From the NCBI GenBank assembly GCA_945957245.1, contig CAMFLD010000169.1:1-6456 (forward strand): 6,456 nucleotides of DNA. The letters run 5' to 3'. Under the pieces are notes generated by a model that was given only the letters and a program-made list of their open reading frames with translations, did no database searches and had not been told where the DNA came from. Origin of the DNA: an uncultured Flavobacterium sp. GTDB lineage: Bacteria; Bacteroidota; Bacteroidia; Flavobacteriales; Flavobacteriaceae. Made by a program: the position numbers and the translations under genes. Below, in pieces: positions 1 through 6,215 of this stretch (position 1 is the stretch's first letter; each line of letters begins with the position of its first letter).

Positions 1-143
1 GTTGCAGGGTTAGTGTTTGGATTGTAAGTTCCTAGTTTTTCAAGGTATCTACCATCTCTTTTTGATCTAGCATCTGCTGCTACGATCCAGTAAAAAGGTT
101 TTTGTTTTTTACCGTGTCTTTGTAATCTAATTTTTACTGACAT
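1..143 (-). CDS. rpsP: 30S ribosomal protein S16, N-terminal part (cut by window edge)
   Basis: The complement of 143-1 reads an ATG followed by 47 codons with no stop, beginning MSVKIRLQRHGKKQKPFYW and continuing with IVAADARSKRDGRYLEKLG and TYNPNTNPA. This is the highly conserved N-terminus of ribosomal protein S16: the basic KIRLQRHG strand, then the FYWIVAADARSKRDGRYLE signature, then the LGTYNP turn. S16 is a small-subunit assembly protein that binds the 5' domain of 16S rRNA. The rest of the gene lies beyond position 1. Bacteroidota S16 proteins are often longer than the roughly 82 residues of E. coli S16, but that cannot be checked here. In many bacteria rimM follows rpsP, and it would be expected off the left edge. 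The gene diverges from the lipoprotein gene at 338. The start codon has no Shine-Dalgarno before it, which is normal for this phylum. The identification is from direct recognition of the sequence. Confidence 0.97.
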   Translation of the reverse strand, partial: MSVKIRLQRHGKKQKPFYWIVAADARSKRDGRYLEKLGTYNPNTNPA

Positions 144-161
144 AATCTTTTTGATTAATTT

Positions 162-176
162 GAGGTACTCGACCTC
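162..176 (-). promoter_or_regulatory. Small hairpin in the rpsP mRNA leader
   Basis: In the predicted rpsP leader the minus strand reads GAGGT-CGAGT-ACCTC (176-162), a perfect 5-bp stem with a 5-base loop. It lies about 18 bases upstream of the start codon. It could be a leader structure affecting translation or stability of the S16 message, but a stem this short can arise by chance. I do not recognise it as a known ribosomal-protein autoregulatory element. Confidence 0.3.
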
Positions 177-193
177 GGTTATTTTTAAGGGTG

Positions 194-220
194 CAAAGAT
201 AGCTTTTTTTTGAAAACAAA
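194..220 (-). promoter_or_regulatory. Bacteroidota-type promoter of rpsP
   Basis: On the minus strand TATCTTTG (201-194) is an exact match to the Bacteroidota -7 consensus TAnnTTTG and is followed by GCACCC. A TTTG (220-217) lies upstream as a candidate -33 element. The spacer is 15 bases, slightly shorter than the usual 17-23, so the -33 call is weaker than the -7 call. Transcription would begin near 188-190, leaving a leader of about 45 bases before the rpsP ATG at 143. The consensus is established knowledge; the start site is inferred. Confidence 0.7.
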
Positions 221-295
221 CTAATCCGGGCAAAACTTTTTGATTATTTAAGTGTCTATTTCTTTTGACTTTAACATTATTTTTTCAAAAATAAA

Positions 296-325
296 TTGCC
301 TTTTTGCATTAAAAAGTTATTTTTG
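296..325 (+). promoter_or_regulatory. Promoter of the lipoprotein gene
   Basis: TTG (296-298) and TATTTTTG (318-325) match the Bacteroidota pattern TTG-N17-23-TAnnTTTG with a 19-base spacer. Transcription would start about 329-332, only some 6-9 bases before the ATG at 338, so the message may be nearly leaderless. There is no Shine-Dalgarno sequence. An AT-rich inverted repeat (277-284 with 287-294) lies directly upstream of the -33 element. Confidence 0.6.
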
Positions 326-337
326 TGAACAAATACA

Positions 338-1057
338 ATGAAAATGAAAAAATTTTTGCCCCTATTTATAATTGCTATAACGCTGTCATCCTGCCAGGAA
401 GACGTTAAATTCAACAATCCCGGGTTTCAGGGACTTAAGGATGATGTTTTCTGGAGAGCTAATGATGCCCGAGCTTATGTTTCAGGTACTGGCGAATTGA
501 GGATAGAAGCCCTGACGGAATATGAAAAACTTACTTTAACTACTACAAGCACCAATGTTGGGACTTATATTTTAGGAACTGCAGGTGCCAGCAATGCAAC
601 TTATACTTCAAATTTTAATGGAGTTGACCTGTCTTACGGTACTATTGCAACTCCGGGGCCTGTTGGAGTTGTCGGTGTAAACAACAGTGGAACAGGATAC
701 GTTAGTGCTTCTTCAGTAGCAACTACAGGCGGTTCCGGAAGCGGATTGACAGTAAATATCATTGCCGATGCTTCAGGACATGTAACCAGTATTGTGCCTT
801 CTTCAAGAGGGAATGGTTATGTGGCAGGCGATTTGGTAACAGTGGCGGGGGGTAATCTTAATTGCAATTTCAGAGTTGTCAATGTTCAAAACAGCAATGG
901 AGAAATCAAGATTACAGAATATGATAACGTTAATTTTACCGTATCAGGGAAATTCAAATTCAATGCAGCTAATGCAAACAACAGCCCATTTGGAGGTCCA
1001 ATCCTGAATTTCCAATATGGCGAGTTTTATAAGATTCCAATTTACCCATCAAATTAA
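338..1057 (+). CDS. Secreted lipoprotein, DUF6252-like, with an inserted two-part Gly/Ser/Thr-rich module
   Basis: This 239-residue protein starts with a lipoprotein signal peptide: Lys residues at 2, 4 and 5, a hydrophobic core (6-15) and the lipobox LSSC with the lipidated Cys at 19. The mature N-terminus is CQEDVKFNN, with acidic residues just after the Cys. The first part (20-105, including GFQGLKDDVFWRAND) and the end (about 187-239, ITEYD, SGKFKFNA, NSPFGGPILNFQYGEFY) resemble small flavobacterial lipoproteins that I recall as DUF6252; that family name is from memory. Between them, residues about 106-186 form a Gly/Ser/Thr-rich segment with two similar halves (GTGYV at 118-122, GNGYV at 158-162). 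No catalytic residues are recognisable and the function is unknown. A surface or periplasmic role at the outer membrane is inferred. ATG 338 is taken as the start; ATG 344 is an in-frame alternative that would leave the signal peptide working. A terminator follows at 1086, so the gene is probably monocistronic. Confidence 0.85.
   Translation: MKMKKFLPLFIIAITLSSCQEDVKFNNPGFQGLKDDVFWRANDARAYVSGTGELRIEALTEYEKLTLTTTSTNVGTYILGTAGASNATYTSNFNGVDLSYGTIATPGPVGVVGVNNSGTGYVSASSVATTGGSGSGLTVNIIADASGHVTSIVPSSRGNGYVAGDLVTVAGGNLNCNFRVVNVQNSNGEIKITEYDNVNFTVSGKFKFNAANANNSPFGGPILNFQYGEFYKIPIYPSN
653..895 (+). repeat. Two-part Gly-rich protein repeat module inside the lipoprotein
   Basis: Codons 106-186 of the lipoprotein hold two related halves about 40 residues apart. 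The first runs GTGYVSASSVATTGGSGSG then LTVNI, and the second runs GNGYVAGDLVTVAGGN then LNCNFRV. Between them lies ASGHVTSIVPSS. The order G-x-G-Y, short beta segment, GG, beta strand, then a G-x-VTSI turn resembles modules I remember from phage virion and large surface proteins. The similarity is at protein level; the nucleotide sequences of the halves are not close copies. That the module was inserted into a shorter ancestral lipoprotein is an inference. Confidence 0.55.
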
Positions 1058-1085
1058 GAAAATAATTTGATTTTAAGAATAACCT

Positions 1086-1110
1086 AAGCCATCCTTAAGA
1101 TGGCTTTTTT
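1086..1110 (+). terminator. Intrinsic terminator after the lipoprotein gene
   Basis: AAGCCATC (1086-1093) pairs perfectly with GATGGCTT (1099-1106) around the loop CTTAA. The run of six T at 1105-1110 overlaps the end of the stem. The hairpin lies 28 bases past the lipoprotein stop codon and separates that gene from the RNA-binding protein gene. Confidence 0.85.
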
Positions 1111-1162
1111 GTTAATTATATCCTAAAGTCTGAATTTATGGAAGTTTGCATTTTATTTAAGT

Positions 1163-1170
1163 TACATTTG
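1163..1170 (+). promoter_or_regulatory. -7 promoter element of the RRM protein gene
   Basis: TACATTTG is an exact TAnnTTTG match 19 bases before the ATG at 1190. The nearest TTTG upstream (1145-1148) is only 14 bases away, which is short for a -33 element, so only the -7 is called. The implied leader is short (about 12-15 bases), A-rich (ending TTTAAAAAT before the ATG), and has no Shine-Dalgarno sequence. Confidence 0.55.
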
Positions 1171-1189
1171 TACATAAACATTTAAAAAT

Positions 1190-1513
1190 ATGAATATCTT
1201 TGTTGGAAGCCTTCCGTTTAGTATAGACGAAGCAGATTTAAGAGTCTCTTTTGAGGCTTATGGAACAGTTAGCTCTGTTAAAATTATAACGGATAAGTTT
1301 ACTGGAAGAAGTAAAGGATTTGGTTTTGTAGAGATGCCAAACGATACCGAAGCTCAAAAAGCTATTGAGGAACTGAATGGTGCTAGTGTAAGCGGTCGTA
1401 CTATTGTGGTAAATAAATCAGAACCAAAACCGGAAGGTGAAAGAAGACCTTTTAACAATAACCGCTCCGGAGGTGGATTTAATCGTGGAGGCGGAGACAG
1501 AGGAAGACGATAA
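1190..1513 (+). CDS. Single-RRM RNA-binding protein with an RGG-like C-terminal tail
   Basis: This 107-residue protein is one RNA recognition motif followed by a basic, disordered tail. RNP2 is IFVGSL (3-8) and RNP1 is KGFGFVEM (42-49), with the aromatic residues F4, F44 and F46 that stack on RNA bases all present. The fold runs from about residue 2 to 75 (NIFVGSLPF, DLRVSFEAYG, SVKIITDK, AQKAIEELNG, GRTIVVNKS). The tail (about 77-107) is rich in Gly, Arg and Asn, including RSGGGFNRGGGDRGRR, and resembles eukaryotic RGG boxes and the tails of cyanobacterial Rbp proteins. Small single-RRM proteins are common in Bacteroidota, and those studied in Bacteroides have been linked to RNA-level regulation. 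The RNA targets here are unknown. It is probably cytoplasmic and monocistronic, with its own -7 element and a strong terminator. The start is firm because RNP2 begins at residue 3. Confidence 0.95.
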   Translation: MNIFVGSLPFSIDEADLRVSFEAYGTVSSVKIITDKFTGRSKGFGFVEMPNDTEAQKAIEELNGASVSGRTIVVNKSEPKPEGERRPFNNNRSGGGFNRGGGDRGRR

Positions 1514-1536
1514 TCACGCATTATAAATTATATATT

Positions 1537-1564
1537 AAACCACTTCTGTTGAAGTGGTTTTTTT
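1537..1564 (+). terminator. Strong intrinsic terminator after the RRM gene
   Basis: AAACCACTTC (1537-1546) and GAAGTGGTTT (1551-1560) form a perfect 10-bp stem with a TGTT tetraloop. The T run continues to 1564 (seven T from 1558). It lies 23 bases past the RRM stop and insulates dnaE from upstream transcription. Confidence 0.92.
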
Positions 1565-1611
1565 GTTTTGTTTTGTTGATAACTAAAATTTATTTTTTGG
1601 AGCCTAAAATG

Positions 1612-1619
1612 TATTTTTG
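1612..1619 (+). promoter_or_regulatory. Candidate -7 promoter element for dnaE
   Basis: TATTTTTG fits TAnnTTTG and lies between the RRM terminator and the dnaE start. No TTG sits at the preferred 17-23 base spacing (the closest, 1597-1599, is 12 bases away). The surrounding sequence is T-rich, so a chance match is possible. If real, the dnaE leader would be about 50 bases. Confidence 0.35.
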
Positions 1620-1637
1620 TTTGAATTCGTAAATACA

Positions 1638-1661
1638 CTTTTGGCTATTGCCTTTTGCCTA
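1638..1661 (+). repeat. Short imperfect direct repeat just upstream of dnaE
   Basis: CTTTTGGCTA (1638-1647) and CTTTTGCCTA (1652-1661) match at 9 of 10 positions with a 14-base offset. They end 13 bases before the dnaE start codon. They could be a regulatory site in the leader or simple low-complexity sequence; the sequence alone does not decide. Confidence 0.3.
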
Positions 1662-1674
1662 ATTAATCAGACAG

Positions 1675-4600
1675 ATGTACTTAATTTTTGATACAGAAAC
1701 TACCGGTTTGCCAAGAAATTGGTCGGCACCAATTACTGATACCGACAATTGGCCAAGATGCATCCAGATTGCCTGGCAGCTCCATGATGAACTTGGGAAT
1801 CTTATTGAACATCAGGATTATCTGGTAAAACCTGAAGGTTTTAATATTCCTTTTGATGCCGAAAGGATTCACGGTATTTCTACTGAGCTTGCCTCGCAAC
1901 AGGGGGCTGATTTAAAAGAAGTTTTAGAAAAATTCAATACCGCTTTATCAAAAGCAAAATTTATAGTAGGACAGAATGTTGGCTTTGATGTCAACATCAT
2001 GGGCTGCGAATTTCACAGAGCCGGAATCAGTTCCCGAATGAGTTCCATGCCGGTTCTGGATACCTGTACCGAAACCACCGCTTCGCTCCTGAAATTACCG
2101 GGCGGACGTGGCGGAAAATTCAAATTGCCAACTCTGACGGAATTACACCAATATCTTTTTGGTGAACCATTTGCCGAAGCACATAATGCCACTGCTGATG
2201 TTGAGGCAACGACCCGTTGCTTCCTTGAATTGGTAAAAAGGGAGATCTTTACCAAAGAGGAATTAGACGTTCCGGCAGATTATTTCCAAAAGTTCAATGC
2301 GAATAATCCACAGGAAATTCAGCTAATTGGACTCAAACATATCAATCTGAAACAGGCTTCCGATGAAATCAGGAAACAGTTTCGTCAAAAAGAAGCAACT
2401 CCTGTTGCGACAGATTCCGAAAATGTAATACGACACAATTTAGCCGATGTAGATTTTGTACATCTGCACAACCATACCCAATTTTCTGTTTTGCAGTCCA
2501 CTATAAGTGTTGCTGATTTGGTCAAAGCAGCTGTGGCCAATAAAATGCCGGCCGTTGCCATGACAGATCATGCCAATCTTATGGGAGCATTCCAGTTTGT
2601 GCGTGATATTTTAAATCATAACAAAGGGGCTCTGGCTAAAAATAAAGCTGCTGAAGAAGCAGGAGAAAGCCCTAAGGAGAGAATCATCAAACCTATCGTT
2701 GGCTGCGAATTTTATGTTTGTGATGATCTCAATGACAAGACGAGAAAAGATAATGGTTATCAAATCGTTTTTTTAGCCAAAAACAAAAAGGGCTATCACA
2801 ATTTAGCCAAATTATCCTCAATAGCCTACACAGAAGGATTCTATTATGTGCCGAGGATAGATCGTAGTGTAATAGAGCAATACAAAGAAGATATTATTGT
2901 ACTGTCCGGAAACTTATACGGAGAGATTCCGAGCAAAGTTCTGAATATTGGTGAAAATCAGGCCGAAGAAGCTTTGGTTTGGTGGAAACAGCAATTTGGT
3001 GACGATTTCTATATCGAATTAATGCGCCATAACCAGGAAGATGAAAATAGGGTAAATGCAACATTGATTGCTTTGGCAAAAAAACATAATGTCAAAACAG
3101 TTGCCACCAATAATGTTTTCTATATAAATAAGGAAGATGCTAATGCTCACGATATCCTACTTTGTGTTCGGGATGGTGAAAAGCAGTCTACACCAATAGG
3201 GCGTGGTCGCGGGTATCGTTATGGGTTGGATAATCAGGAATACTATTTCAAATCGGGTGACGAAATGAAAAAGTTATTCCATGATTTACCGGAAGCTATA
3301 ATATCAATAGAAGAGATTGTCAATAAAATTGAAATCTACGACTTAGCCAGAGAAGTACTTCTTCCAAAATTTGAAATTCCAAATGAATTTATTGTTCCGG
3401 AAGATGCATCAGATGGAGGAAAACGAGGAGAAAATGCCTATTTGAGACACCTGACCTATCAAGGAGCCGAAAGGCGTTACAAAGAAATTACCGATGAAGT
3501 TAGGGAGCGTGTCGATTTTGAATTAATGACTATTGAAAATTCGGGTTATCCCGGATATTTTCTAATTGTTCAGGATTTCATCGCCGAAGCACGTAAAATG
3601 GGAGTTTCTGTTGGTCCCGGTCGTGGATCGGCTGCGGGTTCAGTTGTTGCTTATTGCCTTGGGATTACTAATATCGACCCCTTAATGTACAACCTCCTTT
3701 TTGAGCGTTTCCTAAATCCGGACAGGGTTTCACTTCCCGATATTGATATCGACTTTGATGACGAAGGAAGAAGTAAGGTTATGGAATATGTAATCCAAAA
3801 ATACGGATCCAAACAGGTAGCTCAAATCATCACTTATGGTACCATGGCTACTAAATCGAGTATTCGTGATACCGCGAGGGTTATGGATTTACCGCTTTTT
3901 GAAGCCGATAAGGTAGCCAAACTGATTCCCGGAATGATGCCGTCAAAATGGAATCTGGCCCGATTATTATCCGAAGACGAAGCTTTAATTAAAAAAACAT
4001 TACGACCGGAGGAATTTGACCGGGTAAAGGAATTGATTTCCCTTGCCAGTGAAAAATCATTGTGCTCCGATACTATAAATCAGGCAAAATTCTTAGAAGG
4101 AAACCTCAGAAATACAGGAATCCATGCCTGTGGCGTGATTATTACTCCGGATGATATTACGAATTTCGTTCCTGTCGCTACCGCCAAAGATTCCGATTTG
4201 TTCGTTACCCAATTTGACAACTCTGTGGTAGAAAGTGCAGGGTTGTTAAAGATGGACTTCCTGGGTCTGAAGACCCTTACTCTAATTAAAGATACGGTAA
4301 AACTGGTAAAATACCGAACCGGAATTGAACTCAATCCGGATGAATTCCCAATAGACGATATCAAGACTTATGAGCTTTTCCAGCGTGGAGAAACTGTTGG
4401 GATTTTCCAGTATGAGAGTCCCGGGATGCAGAAATATATGAAGGAACTGAAGCCAACTGTTTTTGCCGACCTGATTGCCATGAACGCTTTGTATCGCCCG
4501 GGGCCTATTGCTTACATTCCGAGTTTCATTAAACGGAAAAACGGAGAGGAGCCTATCGAATACGATTTGGAAGCCTGTGAAGAATTGCTAAGCGATACTT

Positions 4601-6189
4601 ATGGAATTACAGTTTATCAGGAGCAGGTAATGCTTTTGTCCCAAAAACTTGCCGGATTCTCCAAAGGAGATGCCGATGTATTGCGTAAGGCGATGGGGAA
4701 AAAGCAAAGAGATGTCCTTGATAAAATGAAACCTAAATTCGTTTCACAAGCGGAAGCAAAAGGGCATCCTGCAGATAAACTGGAAAAAATCTGGAAAGAC
4801 TGGGAAGCATTTGCGGAATATGCTTTCAACAAATCGCATTCTACCTGTTATGCCTGGATTGCTTACCAGACAGCATATCTTAAAGCAAATTATCCGGCCG
4901 AATATATGGCTGCAGTACTTTCAAATAATATGAACGACATCAAACAGGTTTCGTTTTTCATGGAAGAATGTAAACGTATGGGATTACAGGTGCTTGGCCC
5001 CGACGTAAATGAGTCGTTTTATAAATTTACAGTAAACGATAATTACGCAATCCGTTTCGGAATGGGTGCTGTTAAAGGCGTAGGAGCCAATGCGGTAGAA
5101 ACAATCGTTCAAAGTAGAAAAGAAGAGCCGTATAAATCCATATTTGATTTAGCCAAGAAGATTGACTTGCGGGCAGCCAATAAGAAAGCTTTCGAGAGCT
5201 TAGCACTGGCAGGAGGATTTGACTGTTTCCAAAATACCCATAGAGCACAGTATTTTCATGTTGAAGGTGAAGGAATTACCTTTTTGGAAAAAGCAATGCG
5301 CTATGGCTCCAAGTTTCAGGAAAATGAAAACTCATCTCAAGTTAGTTTGTTTGGAGAAAGCAGTGATGTCCAAATTGCGGAGCCAATCGTACCACCATGT
5401 GAAGAATGGAGTACCATGGAGAAACTTGCCAAAGAAAAAGAAGTAGTTGGAATTTATATTTCAGGACATCCACTGGACGATTATCGTTTTGAAATGAAAT
5501 ACTTCTGCAACAGCAAGTTGGAAAACCTGAAAAACCTGGAAAATTTTGTTGGTAAAACCTTAACCTTTGCCGGTATTGTAACCAATGTCCAATACAGGAC
5601 TGCAAAGAACGGTAAGGATTGGGCAATGTTTACGCTGGAAGGTTACGATGAAAGCCACGAATTCAGGATTTTTGATGAAGAATATTTAAAATTCCGTCAT
5701 TTTCTGGGCAACAATCAGTTTGTTTACTTCAAAGTCACGGTCAAAGAAGGATGGGTTAACAGAGAAACAGGAAAGAAATCAGAGCCAAGGATTCAGTTTG
5801 TAGAAGTAAGACAATTACAGGATGTAATGGCGCAGTATGCCAAAAAATTGAGCATCCAAATGGATATTGATGATTTGCATCAAAACGCTATCCAGCAACT
5901 CAATGCCATTTTTCAGTCAAACAAAGGAGAAAACACAGTTACTTTTGAAATCATCGAATTTGACAAAACCAAAAAGCTTATAGAAGCAGCTCCAAAAGTA
6001 GAGGAAGTAGATGCCGATAATTTCGATGAGGAAGTTCTTGAGGAAACAGAAATACAAATCCCAACCCAGGAAATCGAAAGCATAGTCATGACCAGAGTCT
6101 CAATGCCAAGCAGGAAACTTAAAATCAAAATATCCAATGAGTTGCTCGTAGAACTGGAAAAAATGAATGTCAAATTCAGTCTTAATTAA
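1675..6189 (+). CDS. dnaE: DNA polymerase III alpha subunit with N-terminal fused DEDDh proofreading exonuclease
   Basis: This 1504-residue replicative polymerase is about 340 residues longer than E. coli DnaE. Residues 1-190 form an epsilon/DnaQ-type 3'-5' exonuclease with a complete DEDDh set: D6 and E8 in FDTETTG, D105 in GQNVGFDVN, H170 and D175 in HNATADVE. A linker (about 191-258) leads to the PHP domain (about 259-500). There H265, H267, H299, E345 and H452 are kept, but Q274, Q363, N480 and F482 replace expected metal ligands. The polymerase core has SVGPGRGSAAGS (645-656), the catalytic Asp residues D691 and D693 in PDIDIDF, and D861 in KMDFLGLKTLTL. Then come NALYRPGP, YQEQVM and the HSTCYAWIAYQTAYLKANYP segment, a helix-hairpin-helix region (about 1126-1182), a beta-clamp motif QVSLF (1222-1226), an OB fold (about 1294-1378) and a C-terminal region with an acidic stretch (about 1442-1460). 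The start is firm: an in-frame TAA lies at 1660-1662, and the exonuclease motif begins at residue 5. The protein acts at the replication fork with the clamp and clamp loader. No frameshift is seen. trxA follows after a probable terminator. Confidence 0.98.
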   Translation: MYLIFDTETTGLPRNWSAPITDTDNWPRCIQIAWQLHDELGNLIEHQDYLVKPEGFNIPFDAERIHGISTELASQQGADLKEVLEKFNTALSKAKFIVGQNVGFDVNIMGCEFHRAGISSRMSSMPVLDTCTETTASLLKLPGGRGGKFKLPTLTELHQYLFGEPFAEAHNATADVEATTRCFLELVKREIFTKEELDVPADYFQKFNANNPQEIQLIGLKHINLKQASDEIRKQFRQKEATPVATDSENVIRHNLADVDFVHLHNHTQFSVLQSTISVADLVKAAVANKMPAVAMTDHANLMGAFQFVRDILNHNKGALAKNKAAEEAGESPKERIIKPIVGCEFYVCDDLNDKTRKDNGYQIVFLAKNKKGYHNLAKLSSIAYTEGFYYVPRIDRSVIEQYKEDIIVLSGNLYGEIPSKVLNIGENQAEEALVWWKQQFGDDFYIELMRHNQEDENRVNATLIALAKKHNVKTVATNNVFYINKEDANAHDILLCVRDGEKQSTPIGRGRGYRYGLDNQEYYFKSGDEMKKLFHDLPEAIISIEEIVNKIEIYDLAREVLLPKFEIPNEFIVPEDASDGGKRGENAYLRHLTYQGAERRYKEITDEVRERVDFELMTIENSGYPGYFLIVQDFIAEARKMGVSVGPGRGSAAGSVVAYCLGITNIDPLMYNLLFERFLNPDRVSLPDIDIDFDDEGRSKVMEYVIQKYGSKQVAQIITYGTMATKSSIRDTARVMDLPLFEADKVAKLIPGMMPSKWNLARLLSEDEALIKKTLRPEEFDRVKELISLASEKSLCSDTINQAKFLEGNLRNTGIHACGVIITPDDITNFVPVATAKDSDLFVTQFDNSVVESAGLLKMDFLGLKTLTLIKDTVKLVKYRTGIELNPDEFPIDDIKTYELFQRGETVGIFQYESPGMQKYMKELKPTVFADLIAMNALYRPGPIAYIPSFIKRKNGEEPIEYDLEACEELLSDTYGITVYQEQVMLLSQKLAGFSKGDADVLRKAMGKKQRDVLDKMKPKFVSQAEAKGHPADKLEKIWKDWEAFAEYAFNKSHSTCYAWIAYQTAYLKANYPAEYMAAVLSNNMNDIKQVSFFMEECKRMGLQVLGPDVNESFYKFTVNDNYAIRFGMGAVKGVGANAVETIVQSRKEEPYKSIFDLAKKIDLRAANKKAFESLALAGGFDCFQNTHRAQYFHVEGEGITFLEKAMRYGSKFQENENSSQVSLFGESSDVQIAEPIVPPCEEWSTMEKLAKEKEVVGIYISGHPLDDYRFEMKYFCNSKLENLKNLENFVGKTLTFAGIVTNVQYRTAKNGKDWAMFTLEGYDESHEFRIFDEEYLKFRHFLGNNQFVYFKVTVKEGWVNRETGKKSEPRIQFVEVRQLQDVMAQYAKKLSIQMDIDDLHQNAIQQLNAIFQSNKGENTVTFEIIEFDKTKKLIEAAPKVEEVDADNFDEEVLEETEIQIPTQEIESIVMTRVSMPSRKLKIKISNELLVELEKMNVKFSLN

Positions 6190-6215
6190 AGTATTGTTTC
6201 TAGTAATATTTAAAT

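Noticed and set aside
277..294. AT-rich inverted repeat TTATTTTT-TC-AAAAATAA upstream of the lipoprotein promoter
   Set aside because: Made only of A and T in a very AT-rich intergenic region, such a palindrome is likely by chance. It could be an operator, but nothing else supports that.
847..852. A run of six G in the lipoprotein gene that might cause a frameshift or phase variation
   Set aside because: The frame is intact on both sides, the run is short, and the downstream protein sequence matches the expected lipoprotein ending.
1514..1674. Possible riboswitch or small RNA between the RRM gene and dnaE
   Set aside because: Apart from the RRM terminator, the -7 candidate and the short direct repeat, I see only T-rich sequence with no stable structure or known aptamer core.
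1681..3079. Minus-strand open frames of 61-80 codons (1681-1899, 2013-2255, 2894-3079)
   Set aside because: They lie wholly inside dnaE, show no recognisable domain, and overlap sequence whose plus-strand frame encodes conserved exonuclease and PHP motifs.
5219..5446. A plus-strand 75-codon frame overlapping dnaE in another frame
   Set aside because: The DnaE frame through this stretch is intact and contains the clamp motif. The alternative frame has no recognisable motif or initiation signal.
4080..6173. Further minus-strand open frames of 71-94 codons within dnaE (4080-4364, 4617-4832, 5342-5626, 5913-6173)
   Set aside because: All are opposite conserved or clearly coding DnaE sequence and have no promoter, no family resemblance and compositions typical of antisense shadows.
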